DNA of 64,000 nucleotides from Oscillatoria sp. FACHB-1407. GTDB lineage: Bacteria; Cyanobacteriota; Cyanobacteriia; Elainellales; Elainellaceae. The stretch covers positions 1-64,000 of the forward strand of contig NZ_JACJSA010000001.1 of NCBI RefSeq assembly GCF_014697545.1. The letters run 5' to 3'. Positions 17,603 to 27,247 of the stretch are shown piece by piece. The position numbers were made by a program, and so were the translations under genes. The notes beneath the pieces were generated by a model. That model was given only the letters and a program-made list of their open reading frames with translations. It had not been told where the DNA came from and did no database searches. The number at the start of each line of letters is the position of its first letter. The first letter of the stretch is position 1.

Positions 17603-18979
17603 TTATAATCTACGTTCTATTAAACGTCTTGTCATATCTTCAACTACGTTCTCATTTAAAGTGAAACCGTCAAATACCTCAAACAAGGGTTGTACAGCTT
17701 GGTTTACGTACTGCGGCAAGGATGATAGAGGAGTGTCAAGTGGTAAATTCACAAAGGTAGTAACTTCATCTTGATAAGCAAAATAATGTTGGGGAATCCA
17801 TCGACGAGGATTAGCCCACGCACTGAGTTTCCGTCCTTTTAATCTAGTCCATTTGAAGGCAAAAGCAAGGCTAGTTTTCTCGATTAAGCAACCCATAGCT
17901 TTTGCAAAAGCTAAGCCAACTGCAATCGCTTCAGCAACTCGAATAATAGTTAGACCAAAGTCTAAAGCTGTTAGTTTCTGAGGTGAGCTGTCGCTCACCT
18001 TAACATCATCCTCAAGCAGTCTTCTTACAAAGAATTTTCCTCTTGGGTCAAGTCTAGTGAAATCTCTTAATCCATAAGAGAGTAATGCTTCCCAAACTCC
18101 ATTAATTACATAAGGACGATCTTTTTCACCAATATGGCGGCTATCCCGCCATATTGGCCAACCTGTGTAATCAGGATTACTAGAATTTAACAAATTAAGA
18201 AACTCCTGATTAGTTGAATGGTGTGGCACTTCGCCTATCAAAATGAGTCCTACTTCCCAAGCTCCATGTTCTGGCAAAGTAACTTTTCGATCTTCTAAAG
18301 CCTGTTGATAACGAGACTCACTTTCTTGAAGGTATTCTGTTAGTAAATCCTCAGTAGATATTTTTGGTTTAGAGTTTTCAATGAGTACAGCAGTTAAATT
18401 GTTTAATTGTTCTAAACTTATTCCACTAAGATGTCGTCGTATAAATCGACCAATATCTGCTTCACGATTATCAAAACAAACTTCCATGAGCCTATCCCAA
18501 TCTTTTGGTTTTGCCTGTGTTGTGCTGGGTACATTGTTAGAGGACAGCGAACGTACATAGACTGTATCAGCACGAATCAGAAATTTTTCATTACACGAAA
18601 AATCTGATTTTGCAGCTACAGGAGTTTTAACACCTGTAGGTATAATGATTACTGGAAAATCTTGTTCATCTCGCCGTGGAAACTCTACAGCTACTTCAAA
18701 CTGCTCAGAAGAATACTTAGTGATCATCCCCTGAATTTTATCAATGTGAAATATTTCTCTCACATTGCATGGGGCATCATTAAAAATTGGCTCTAAAGTA
18801 TTGTTATCGAACCCAATTATCATATATCCACCACCATAATTACGCATCGCGAGAGCGGTTTTAACAATTTTTGCGATACCATCAGGTTGGTCAGGATCAA
18901 TCCATGCTTTTAGTTCAACAGCAAGGCTTTCTTGAGGTTGTTGAATCAGTTCTTGTATTCTTGCGAAATCGACTTCCAT
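17603..18979 (-). CDS. AlbA_2 (Schlafen-type) domain protein
   Basis: 458 residues. The N-terminal ~150 residues form an AlbA_2 domain: ESLAVELKAWIDP at 17-29, MRNYGGGYMIIGFDN at 45-59, and VYVRSLSSN at 140-148. Such domains bind nucleic acids and occur in transcription regulators, nucleases of the Schlafen group and defence proteins. No winged helix or ATPase follows that I can name; the remaining ~300 residues are helical with a charged middle. The gene is AT-richer than its surroundings and has no HIP1 octamer, unlike both neighbours. It lies beside a decayed toxin-antitoxin pair, so transfer is plausible. Function unknown. Confidence 0.75.
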   Translation of the reverse strand: MEVDFARIQELIQQPQESLAVELKAWIDPDQPDGIAKIVKTALAMRNYGGGYMIIGFDNNTLEPIFNDAPCNVREIFHIDKIQGMITKYSSEQFEVAVEFPRRDEQDFPVIIIPTGVKTPVAAKSDFSCNEKFLIRADTVYVRSLSSNNVPSTTQAKPKDWDRLMEVCFDNREADIGRFIRRHLSGISLEQLNNLTAVLIENSKPKISTEDLLTEYLQESESRYQQALEDRKVTLPEHGAWEVGLILIGEVPHHSTNQEFLNLLNSSNPDYTGWPIWRDSRHIGEKDRPYVINGVWEALLSYGLRDFTRLDPRGKFFVRRLLEDDVKVSDSSPQKLTALDFGLTIIRVAEAIAVGLAFAKAMGCLIEKTSLAFAFKWTRLKGRKLSAWANPRRWIPQHYFAYQDEVTTFVNLPLDTPLSSLPQYVNQAVQPLFEVFDGFTLNENVVEDMTRRLIERRL

Positions 18980-19163
18980 AGCTTGAAGTAGTTGGTTGCA
19001 TTACGTTGGTTTAAAGACAAAGGTTTTAGCTTCTATAAGCACTTCAAATCTAAACTAGTTTACTTACTTGACGCTTTTCAACGTTTTTCAGTATTCACAT
19101 TTTACAAAGAAAAAACTCAAACAGAGAATTTGTTCAAATTCTCTCTCCTCAATTGGTTGATAA

Positions 19164-20588
19164 CTAACTAGCAAATAATCCGAGGAGTACGACGCAGGAA
19201 CCCAGGGTTGTGTAGACGGCTCTACAAAACCAGTTCAGGGTGTCGCTGGGGCGTTGGCGAAGCATGGGTTGTGTGAGGTAATAGGCGATCGCCGCGACAG
19301 CAATTCCCAATAGCGATAAGGCACTACTTAACAACAATGCAGTTGACCCAGACGCAATAACAATCAGCGGCACAAACATCAATAACCAGCTTTCGCAGAC
19401 GTAAGCCACTACTCGCAGCAGATTTGTTTTGTGCCAATAGTTTAGGGGCGACAAGCCAGCAATACAGATCACTGTGAGGTTAGCGGCAAAAGCAAGCGTG
19501 TAGGGATAGATCAACTCTGGGTGATTGGTTAGCCGATAGAGTGCCAACCAGAGCAGCCCTCCTGCGGCTACACTTAGCACTGCGTAAACGTTGTGAACCC
19601 GCTCCCATTGACGGGTTGGGGTAAAGTCAGTCTGAGTGCTGGGGTCAGCGGGAAGCCAGATCATCACCTGCCGTTCCAGGGGAGTGAGGGGGGTTTTGTG
19701 TTGGTCAACCCACAGAATCAGAAATGGGTAGCTAATGAGTAGAATCAATGGTGCCATCAGCCATTGCCATCCGCCCAGTGACCAACTCAGATAGCCAATG
19801 AAAGCCGTTCCCAGCAAGGCACTGTCATTGAGTGTGGTGCGGCGTCGCCAGACCAATACAAACGTAACCAGTACTGCGGTCACCACAAAGCGAATCAGCA
19901 GGGCAGTGACATCCATTTCTAAATGGGTTTTGAGCAGAATGAACCCACCCAACGGAATGAAGAGATTGTCTAACCCACTCCAGGCGATCGCCTCCAGCAG
20001 CATCACCAACAACCCCAAAATCATCGCAATCAGCAGGGTTTCTGCCCGTCCCGTTGGAGTGGCTAATAGCAACGGCACATGCACACTAAAAAACGCCAGC
20101 ATGAAAAAAGTAATTGACCCTTCCGCACTTTTTTGTCCATCCGTTGCGGCATAGCGCAATTTGCCGTAGTGCACTCCCACGACTGCTGCGACCGCATCTG
20201 CCAGCGTGAGAATCAACATGGGAATGCAGAACAACAGTGGATCGCCATCCGATAATGCAAACAGCAACGCCACCGAAATCGGGAAGTAAATTTCACCGAG
20301 CGATCGCCGTTTAACACCCCCCAACACATTTCCCAATGTGCTTTTCAGAGGGGAATAGGAGCGCAATATCGACAACCAGGCGATCGCCAATCCCGCCAGG
20401 ATAAACACGGGCAATGGCTGATCAAACAACCAGGGAAACGTTAGCGTCATCAACCCCATCGGGATATGCAACCCCTTACGAATGAACTCCGGATGCGGTG
20501 AAAACCGATGTTGCACCACTCGCAGCCCAACCATTAGCCCTAACAAAAAGGCAAGCACCAGAGCCATGTTGAGCCAGGGATTTGACAT
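19164..20588 (-). CDS. CTP-dependent polyprenol/phytol kinase-like membrane protein
   Basis: 474 residues from ATG 20588 (MSNPWLNMALVLAFLLGLMV). About a dozen hydrophobic segments are visible. The N-terminal half matches the phytol kinase/dolichol kinase/CdsA-like cytidylyltransferase family: IRKGLHIPMGLM, then LADAVAAVVGVHYGK, and KSAEGS as the conserved K-S-x-E-G-S motif. These integral membrane enzymes phosphorylate isoprenoid alcohols with CTP or make CDP-lipids. The C-terminal half is another membrane domain that I do not recognise. The start codon is preceded by a 58-nt leader without G in the sense strand, so there is no Shine-Dalgarno. It is last in the HMGR-UbiA gene series. Confidence 0.78.
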   Translation of the reverse strand: MSNPWLNMALVLAFLLGLMVGLRVVQHRFSPHPEFIRKGLHIPMGLMTLTFPWLFDQPLPVFILAGLAIAWLSILRSYSPLKSTLGNVLGGVKRRSLGEIYFPISVALLFALSDGDPLLFCIPMLILTLADAVAAVVGVHYGKLRYAATDGQKSAEGSITFFMLAFFSVHVPLLLATPTGRAETLLIAMILGLLVMLLEAIAWSGLDNLFIPLGGFILLKTHLEMDVTALLIRFVVTAVLVTFVLVWRRRTTLNDSALLGTAFIGYLSWSLGGWQWLMAPLILLISYPFLILWVDQHKTPLTPLERQVMIWLPADPSTQTDFTPTRQWERVHNVYAVLSVAAGGLLWLALYRLTNHPELIYPYTLAFAANLTVICIAGLSPLNYWHKTNLLRVVAYVCESWLLMFVPLIVIASGSTALLLSSALSLLGIAVAAIAYYLTQPMLRQRPSDTLNWFCRAVYTTLGSCVVLLGLFAS

Positions 20589-20645
20589 AAGAAAGAAAGG
20601 ATAAAGGATGAAGGATAAAGGATAAAAAAGAAGAAAGAAAAAAGC
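20589..20645. repeat. Heptanucleotide repeats before the kinase-like gene
   Basis: On the plus strand GGATAAA, GGATGAA, GGATAAA, GGATAAA run in register, followed by an AAG-rich tract with no C until about 20645. The tract abuts the start codon at 20588. Confidence 0.8.
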
Positions 20646-20913
20646 AGAAAAGAAGGATAAAAGACTTGCTGTCAGTGTTAGTCGAATTATCTCGCCTATA
20701 ACTCTAGCGTGGACTAATGGTGCGAAGTGCCAAAGCACACTAGAGGAGGGTTTCAGTTCACTAGAGTGGACTTTGTGGGTTAGCCCGTCATTAATGCGTA
20801 GGCGAGTGGAAACTGGGACAGACACGCTTTAATTTATAATCCCGTTTCACCCTTTAGTGTTTATCCTTGCCCATCCAGTCTTATCCTTTAGCGTTTATTC
20901 TTTATCCTTTCTT
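20646..20913. other. Spacer between DUF3419 gene and kinase-like gene
   Basis: About 270 bp with no reading frame of note. Near 20870-20912 it holds the complementary TTATCCTTT type of repeat. Confidence 0.4.
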
Positions 20914-22011
20914 TCATATCACTTCCTCCACAACAAACGCACTGTAAAAGAAGGCTTTGTCTTGAGCATACAGAGCTTGAGCCAGATCGGTGAGGGGTTG
21001 GAGTTGATCTGCCATACTGTCGGGGCGCGATCGCGGTGCGAGCATGTTCCAGTAGGCAAGGCGAGCCTGGGGACGACTGGCGTTGATGAGACGTTGCAGG
21101 AGTTGGTGGTAGTTGGCAGGCGAAAGGTATTCAAAGATGTCGCTGAGGTTGTAGCGATCGATCGCGTTCTCGCCAATGTCGCTTAAAAAATCCTCTACAG
21201 AACTGCATCGCCACTCTAAACGATCGAGGTTGGCGCGAATGGCGTCAAAGTTTTCAGGGTGCAGCGCATAGGGCAGTGCGGTGGTGTGTCGTCCGGTGAG
21301 AATCCATTGCAGATAGGGGTTCTCAGCAGGGTTCAGTTCCGTCAGGGCATAGCGGGTTCGCTGCAAAATGCGATCGGCGACGTTGCCTTCAACGTATTTG
21401 AAGAAACTGGGGTCACGTCCGGCACGACCCATGACAAAGCGAGAAAAAAAGATGCGAAAGAGCGATCGCCACTGCCAGGTATCCCACTCGCGTTGGTAGA
21501 ATTCTCGTCGTCGAGTTAAGCTACCCCCACTGAGTAACTGCTCCACTCGCTGCCGATTGTGTACCAGCGGCAATACCCACCGACGAAACAGTTGAAAGTA
21601 CCGTTCAAACTTGCCTGCATGACCAATACCGCGATCGATTTCAGCCGAATGACTGTCCCAGAAATAACGTGCATCGGGGGAAAGTTGCGATCGGCAACGC
21701 CGATACAGATCTTGGCGATCGCGTCCATCACCAGAACCAATCAACACTAACAACTCGGTGTGGCTTAACTCCCGATAAGCTGCAATGCGCAGTTCCAGAC
21801 ACGCCAGTTGCGCCGGACTCAGATCAAGGGCAATCACCCGTTGTGGGCTGCGGCTGAGTAGAGCCAGGGTGTTGTCTCCAGCAGAGGCGATCGACAGACA
21901 CACATGATGCGGTTGAATGTCGAGAGCCTGCACCAGAATGTCAGCATCTTCCCAGCACTGGGCATAGCGGATCTGCTCAAACGTGGCGCGATCGGCAATT
22001 TCACTGCCCAT
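20914..22011 (-). CDS. DUF3419 (BtaA-like) SAM-dependent transferase
   Basis: 365 residues from ATG 22011 (MGSEIADRATFEQIRYAQCW). The SAM-binding fold shows CLSIASAGDNTLALL at 38-52 and VIALDLSPAQLACLELR at 59-75, as in BtaA, the transferase that adds a 3-amino-3-carboxypropyl group from SAM to diacylglycerol in betaine-lipid synthesis. No BtaB methyltransferase is present, so a DGTS product cannot be claimed. The start overlaps the end of the preceding PEP-utilising gene by 11 bp, which implies coupled translation. In this setting an isoprenoid or lipid acceptor is plausible. Confidence 0.82.
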   Translation of the reverse strand: MGSEIADRATFEQIRYAQCWEDADILVQALDIQPHHVCLSIASAGDNTLALLSRSPQRVIALDLSPAQLACLELRIAAYRELSHTELLVLIGSGDGRDRQDLYRRCRSQLSPDARYFWDSHSAEIDRGIGHAGKFERYFQLFRRWVLPLVHNRQRVEQLLSGGSLTRRREFYQREWDTWQWRSLFRIFFSRFVMGRAGRDPSFFKYVEGNVADRILQRTRYALTELNPAENPYLQWILTGRHTTALPYALHPENFDAIRANLDRLEWRCSSVEDFLSDIGENAIDRYNLSDIFEYLSPANYHQLLQRLINASRPQARLAYWNMLAPRSRPDSMADQLQPLTDLAQALYAQDKAFFYSAFVVEEVI

Positions 22012-24802
22012 GGGATGCCTCAACCGATTTGGCTTCCAGGGGAATAGGCTCCAGTGAGGGTGTCTCCACAGGCTGAAACTCTGTAGGATTGGTCGTTTCA
22101 ACCGTTGCTTCAGGGGTTGGGTCAATTGGCGAATGAACGACCTCCAGACGACGCACCATGCCTGTACTGCCGTCCATCTCAACCCAGTCACCATCCTTTA
22201 GCCATTGCATTACACCTGCCAGAGAGACGATCGCCGGAATGCCCATCTCCCGTGCCACGATCGCCGCATGTGAAAGCAAACTACCCCGCTCGACCAACAA
22301 CCCTGCGGCAGCAGGAAACAGCATGATCCAACCGGGGTCAGTGCGCTCGGCAACGAGAATGCTGCCTTTTCGCAATTCCGCCGTTCTGGGGTCGGTGATC
22401 ACCTGCACTTGAGCACGGACAATACCGGGGCAGCAACCCATTCCCTGAAGGCTCACCGTATCAGCAGCAGTCGTTGCAAGGGTTGAGTGACTGGAGGATA
22501 ACTGCAAGATGAAGGGGTGAACTGTTCCGCGAGTCTGGAAGCGATCGGGCGGTGCCGATTGGCGGCGATATCGTTCAAACTCGGCTTGCCGAACGGCGAC
22601 TAATCCTTTCAAGTCAGTACAAGTCGTAGTGCCGTCGATGAACCCTAACACTTCCTCGACATTGAGATAGAAAACGTCTTGAGGCGAGGTGAGTTGATCT
22701 AGCGCATAGAAGCGTCGTCCCAACTCCAGAAACAGGCGACGCACCCGACCAAACAGCCGAGTCCGCTCAAATCGCAGGTTTTCGCGATCGCGCACACGGG
22801 CACGAGCATTGCTCAAAACCCAGTTAAACAGCCATCGTTTAAGAGGATTCTTTTGCAGGGCTTGGGCAACGATCAGTTCGGCTTGTTCGCGCAGAGGGGT
22901 GTGGGGAATAGGAGAGACGTGATTAACTGCGTCTGTACTGGCAGATGGGGAAGTGGCGAGGTTGCCGATCGACCGCAAGAGCAAGAGGGGGTTGTCGTGA
23001 AGGGTTTGGCTTTCGAGTTTGAGTTCCTCCAGGCAGCGATCGCCAAACTTCGCCAGATACGCCTCATACTGCTGATGAAAGGCAGGCACTGTGGGGATGT
23101 GTTGCAGGATTTGTGGCAGTGACCCGGTTCGCAACAGGTCTACAAAAACTGGATCGTTGCTGATAGTTTCTGCCATTTGGCGCACTCGTTCGGCGGGTTC
23201 TGCGCTGATCATGCCGCCTTCACTGCTAATCAGGTCATTCTGCAACGTTCCAGCGGTATCGTTACACCAGGCGATCGCCAGTTTTCGCAATACGCCATAA
23301 AAAATCATGGCAAAAAAGTCGTTGATCAAGGGCGCATCCCAGCGCGTTAGCAGTTGCCGCTCCAGCATGTGATAGTATGCCGCCAACTCATCGGGACGCA
23401 TCGTTTCCAACTGGCTCTGGGGTAAGCTAAGGGCGCGATCGAGCCGTTGATAAAAGCGACGAATCTGTCGAGGTAGCGTGATCAGGTTGCGGAGCAGTCC
23501 CACGATGCTGTTGACCAGGCGCAAGCTATCGCGCAATTTGTCCGTCAGTGTTGCAGCGGTCAACGTGGTTAAGACATCGGCGGGCAACTCTTCCCGCACC
23601 CCCATCATCTGCTCCATAAAGCGGCGATTGACGGTGAATCCGGGGAGCAACGCCAGTACTCGATACCAACTCAACAGATTGTAGTAAATCCGTCCCTGAA
23701 TCAGCCCCAACATGCGACGAAAGGTGATGTCATGATCGGCGATCGCCCCTTTTGACACGCCCATGATCCGGCAAAACTGCCGATAAACCTCTTCGTAGGC
23801 TCGACGGGCAAAGGAAAAGGTCAACGGCGTGGTGACACCGCCATAGCTCTCGACGATGTTGCTGTTGTCCCATAGGGTGAGTGCGCCATCCGGGTCAGCA
23901 ATCTTGACCAGGTTCGTGATCGGTCGTGCTTGAAGTAAATACAACTCTCCCTGTTCGATCGCCCACTCAATATCTTGAGGACGCTCAAACCGTTGCTCTA
24001 CATCCCGTACCAGACGAGCGATCACCTGCACCTGCTCATCCGTCAGAGTTGGTTCTTCTACCAGTTCATCGGCTATGGGAACAGGGGCGACCGTAACCGA
24101 GCCATCTTGCTCAATCAGCCGATGAGCAACGGTTTTGCGGGCGAGATAGCGGTGAATCACCTGTCCCCGGCGATCGACCTGAAAGGTATCGGCATCTACA
24201 TCGCCGGATACCAGGGCTGTGCCCAAACCATACACCGCTGAAATCACTGCCACTCCTCGCTGCCCGGTAACCGGATTGGCACTAAACGCGACACCTGCCA
24301 CATCTGCGTTGACCATGCGCTGAATCAACACTGCTGGCGGTGAGGGCAGAGAGGTGAGTTGGTTTTCCTGTCGATACGCTAAAAGGCGATCGCCAAATCC
24401 CGATCGCCACACATCTGCCACTCGTGCCGCTACCTGATCCAGGGGTACGCCCAAGAAGCTCTCCAACTGCCCTGCAAAGGAGTGGGTCGCTCCATCCTCA
24501 TCCACAGCAGACGATCGCACCGCGACTCGTTCCCCGTTGGGACAAAGCGTTTGTAGAGCTTTCATTAACTCAGCTTGAGCAGTCTCACTCAGGCGCAAGT
24601 TCCGCAGAGCCTGATCAAGATCACCGGATTGCAGTTGCTCCCGTTGTTGTGGGGTGAGGCTGTGTTCAAATGCCTGAGGTGAGAGTACAAACCAGGCGGG
24701 CACTGGGAAATTATACTGAACGAGGGTTGTTAGGGCGTTGGCTTTGCCACCCAGTTGCCCCAAAGTGGCATTAGATTGGGTCGCATTCATAATGCATGTC
24801 AT
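22001..24802 (-). CDS. PEP synthase/rifampicin-phosphotransferase-like enzyme
   Basis: 933 residues from ATG 24802, chosen because AAAGGA lies 8 nt upstream; an upstream ATG at 24841 and a downstream one at 24790 are also in frame. The N-terminal ATP-grasp domain (about 5-310) begins LGQLGGKANAL and contains MVNADVAGVAFSANPVTGQR. A long central region (about 320-770) follows, then a swivelling phosphohistidine domain with LLSHAAIVAREMGIPAIV, where the His near residue 845 carries phosphate. The architecture (ATP domain, large middle, His domain) is closer to rifampicin phosphotransferase than to classic PpsA, which also has a TIM barrel. It likely transfers phosphate from ATP to an unknown small molecule. 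It lies between UbiA and the BtaA-like gene. Confidence 0.82.
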   Translation of the reverse strand: MTCIMNATQSNATLGQLGGKANALTTLVQYNFPVPAWFVLSPQAFEHSLTPQQREQLQSGDLDQALRNLRLSETAQAELMKALQTLCPNGERVAVRSSAVDEDGATHSFAGQLESFLGVPLDQVAARVADVWRSGFGDRLLAYRQENQLTSLPSPPAVLIQRMVNADVAGVAFSANPVTGQRGVAVISAVYGLGTALVSGDVDADTFQVDRRGQVIHRYLARKTVAHRLIEQDGSVTVAPVPIADELVEEPTLTDEQVQVIARLVRDVEQRFERPQDIEWAIEQGELYLLQARPITNLVKIADPDGALTLWDNSNIVESYGGVTTPLTFSFARRAYEEVYRQFCRIMGVSKGAIADHDITFRRMLGLIQGRIYYNLLSWYRVLALLPGFTVNRRFMEQMMGVREELPADVLTTLTAATLTDKLRDSLRLVNSIVGLLRNLITLPRQIRRFYQRLDRALSLPQSQLETMRPDELAAYYHMLERQLLTRWDAPLINDFFAMIFYGVLRKLAIAWCNDTAGTLQNDLISSEGGMISAEPAERVRQMAETISNDPVFVDLLRTGSLPQILQHIPTVPAFHQQYEAYLAKFGDRCLEELKLESQTLHDNPLLLLRSIGNLATSPSASTDAVNHVSPIPHTPLREQAELIVAQALQKNPLKRWLFNWVLSNARARVRDRENLRFERTRLFGRVRRLFLELGRRFYALDQLTSPQDVFYLNVEEVLGFIDGTTTCTDLKGLVAVRQAEFERYRRQSAPPDRFQTRGTVHPFILQLSSSHSTLATTAADTVSLQGMGCCPGIVRAQVQVITDPRTAELRKGSILVAERTDPGWIMLFPAAAGLLVERGSLLSHAAIVAREMGIPAIVSLAGVMQWLKDGDWVEMDGSTGMVRRLEVVHSPIDPTPEATVETTNPTEFQPVETPSLEPIPLEAKSVEASHGQ

Positions 24803-24942
24803 GGGAAAAATCCTTTGCAATTCACCGATGGGCGAGCACATTGCTCACCCCATTTGACGAGTTTGAATCAACGAGCGATGCGAAGCAGTTTCCCTGTTGG
24901 GGTATTTGTCGTTTCATAGCTTGCTATTGCTCGTAACATTCC

Positions 24943-25917
24943 CTAAACATTTCGCAGTATCAACGGCAGTAAACCCAAACTTAAATACACCACGAGTGAC
25001 CAGACTCCTGAAACCTGCTCGACCCACTTTGCTGATTGAGTGGTTGGGCGCACCATAAAACGCCACGCCACAAACACAGCTATGGTTAATAACAACAGCA
25101 TCAACAGGATAACCGGAATTGTAAAGCGAACATGCATCGCCGCAATCACCGTAGACAGGGTGAGCAACCAGAGAATGCCAAGCCAAATCATGACAGCTTT
25201 CTGGCGACCCCAGAGGGCAGTGTAAGTTTCGACCCCTTTTTCTTCGTCTTTGGGGGCACGAATCTTCCGCCCGATTTCTAACATAATTCCACCCAAGAAG
25301 CTGACTACCAGAAACCAGAGCACACCGGGCGGGGCAAACCAACTGCCGTTGATCCAATCACAGGCAGTGGCATACAGCGCAATCAACGGCATGATCACCA
25401 TGTGGCTGATCAGGTAAATGGGGGGGTGGGATTTAAGCCAGCCTGGTACAAAAAACTCATAGGTCATCAACGTCATGTAGCCCCACACCAGTGCCAGCAT
25501 TAGGACTAATCGAGGGTCAACCGCGATCGTTAACCCCAGTTGAATGGCAGCAGCAGCGATCGCCAATCGTCCCAGTTCTTTCAGAGTGACCAATCCACGA
25601 GGCACCGGGCGGTAGGGGCGATAGCGAAAGTCATCTTCATAATCTTTAAACTCGTCCGCAATACGGAGTTGCAAAAAAAATAAAAAAACCACTAGAAAAG
25701 CAATCACCCCTGAGCCAACTGTTTGCCAGAGTGAAAACCCTTCCAGTTCCCATATGGGTCTTGAGCGTTGTGCCAACAATGGATCAAAGATTCGCTCTCG
25801 CAACAACACTGAATAACAAACAGCTGAGAGACTAAAGATTGCAATCAGTAGACCATTTTTGATAACTGGAAATCGTTCCTGCTGATACACCCACCATCGA
25901 TTAAGCATGGCTTGCAT
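24943..25917 (-). CDS. UbiA-family prenyltransferase
   Basis: 324 residues with about nine hydrophobic segments. The first Asp-rich motif is RIADEFKDYEDDFRYRPYRP, and the second is RAPKDEEKGVETYTALWG; both bind the Mg-diphosphate of a prenyl donor. ATG 25917 is preferred because GAGG lies 7 nt upstream; the start overlaps the HMG-CoA reductase gene by 17 bp. The family attaches prenyl chains to aromatic rings, tetrapyrroles, or glycerol phosphates. Chlorophyll synthase and homogentisate transferases are cyanobacterial members, but the context here points to another acceptor. Confidence 0.88.
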   Translation of the reverse strand: MQAMLNRWWVYQQERFPVIKNGLLIAIFSLSAVCYSVLLRERIFDPLLAQRSRPIWELEGFSLWQTVGSGVIAFLVVFLFFLQLRIADEFKDYEDDFRYRPYRPVPRGLVTLKELGRLAIAAAAIQLGLTIAVDPRLVLMLALVWGYMTLMTYEFFVPGWLKSHPPIYLISHMVIMPLIALYATACDWINGSWFAPPGVLWFLVVSFLGGIMLEIGRKIRAPKDEEKGVETYTALWGRQKAVMIWLGILWLLTLSTVIAAMHVRFTIPVILLMLLLLTIAVFVAWRFMVRPTTQSAKWVEQVSGVWSLVVYLSLGLLPLILRNV

Positions 25918-27247
25918 AGTCGCCCTCGTCACCTTGTTCTGATAGTCGTTCGTGACCTGATACTTGTCCGTGATCTGATATTTTTCCGCGTGCCAACCGT
26001 TGATGGGCACGGGTAAATTCCCCCGAACACAACGCCCCAATGATAGATAACTCTCCGGCTAAGAGGAGCGATGCGCACACCTCAGCAAAGGCTCTGGCGT
26101 TGCCTGTACCTGCCAATCCCAAAATCTCTAGACATGCCTGCTGACTGGGAAGCCCCGTCCCTCCACCTACCGTCCCCACGATTAAATTGGGGAGGGTGAC
26201 TGCGGCATAGAGTTCATCAGCAGGTGTAACCTCAAATCGAGTCACCCCAACAGCGGATTCAGCGACACAGGCTGCATCTTGACCACAGGCAATGTAGAGA
26301 GCAGCCAACCCGTTTGCGTAGTGACCCTGAACGCCAATCGTGCCTGTTAGAGTGCCCCCGATCGCTGACATGCGCCAATACTCGACCATTTGAGCCGGAG
26401 TCGCATGGAGGCGTTTTTGCAATACCGTTGTCGGAATGGTGACCTCTGCGGTCACTTTTTTTCCTCGCACCGAGAGAAAGGATTGAGCACTGGCTTTTTT
26501 GTCGCCAGACAGGTTTGCCTCTACAAACCAATGTTGGGGTTGGATGGGAGAATGTTCCCGAATGTAGTCACAAATCGCCTGGGTAGCGATCGTTACCATG
26601 TTTTGTCCGGCAGCATCCCCTGTGTTGAATTGGAAGTCGAGGTAAACGTGGTTTCCCTCAACTGTAATCCGCATATCCGTCAGCTTGCCATAACGGGTAG
26701 TAGACTCAGCCGCATATTTAAACGCTTCCTGTTGGGCGATCGCCCACAACATAAACTTGCCCACCTCCGTCACCGTGCGAAAGGCAAATCCCGGTGCTCG
26801 ACTCACCCCTTCATTCATCAGTAGAGCCGTGCATCCGCCCACCTCCGTCAGCAGTTGTGCCCCCCGGTTATAGGAAGCAACCAGAGCCGCCTCAGTCGTC
26901 GCTAACGGTACGTAATAACTGCCTTGAGCAAACAAGCCATTGACCTGAAGGGGTCCGGCAATCCCCACCGGAATTTTCACCGTCCCAATAAAATTTTCGA
27001 TGTTGCGGCGATAGCACTCTGCCTGCACCAATGTCTGCGGATCTAATACAGCGGATTGAGTGTCAGGAGCCGCATTCAACACCTGCCAACGCCGAGCGAT
27101 CGCCTCTGGAGTGAGACGCGACCCTCCGGGCATTCTAGCGGGGGATGGGGTCAATTTGGGTTGTAGTCGATCTTCGAGTTCTTGAACCGTGTGCGATCGC
27201 AGCAACTGTTCTAGATAGGTGCTGACATGGCGATAGTGGGTTGACAT
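25901..27247 (-). CDS. 3-hydroxy-3-methylglutaryl-CoA reductase (class I-like)
   Basis: 448 residues. It reduces HMG-CoA to mevalonate with two NAD(P)H. Visible signatures: ENFIGTVKIPVGIAGPLQVN near 84-103, E119 in PLATTEAALVAS, K250 in GDKKA, D324 in GQDAA, GTVGGGTGLPSQQACLEILG at 358-377, and H415 in FTRAHQRLAR. All four catalytic residues of class I enzymes are thus present. There is no membrane anchor. The last ~26 residues form a polar repetitive tail. Cyanobacteria make isoprenoids by the MEP pathway, so this gene is unexpected. It heads a translationally coupled series with UbiA, a phosphotransferase, a BtaA-like enzyme and a polyprenol kinase-like protein. Confidence 0.93.
   Translation of the reverse strand: MSTHYRHVSTYLEQLLRSHTVQELEDRLQPKLTPSPARMPGGSRLTPEAIARRWQVLNAAPDTQSAVLDPQTLVQAECYRRNIENFIGTVKIPVGIAGPLQVNGLFAQGSYYVPLATTEAALVASYNRGAQLLTEVGGCTALLMNEGVSRAPGFAFRTVTEVGKFMLWAIAQQEAFKYAAESTTRYGKLTDMRITVEGNHVYLDFQFNTGDAAGQNMVTIATQAICDYIREHSPIQPQHWFVEANLSGDKKASAQSFLSVRGKKVTAEVTIPTTVLQKRLHATPAQMVEYWRMSAIGGTLTGTIGVQGHYANGLAALYIACGQDAACVAESAVGVTRFEVTPADELYAAVTLPNLIVGTVGGGTGLPSQQACLEILGLAGTGNARAFAEVCASLLLAGELSIIGALCSGEFTRAHQRLARGKISDHGQVSGHERLSEQGDEGDYASHA

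Noticed and set aside
20914-22011. DGTS betaine-lipid synthesis (BtaA)
   Set aside because: No BtaB methyltransferase in the window; kept only as a BtaA-like call.
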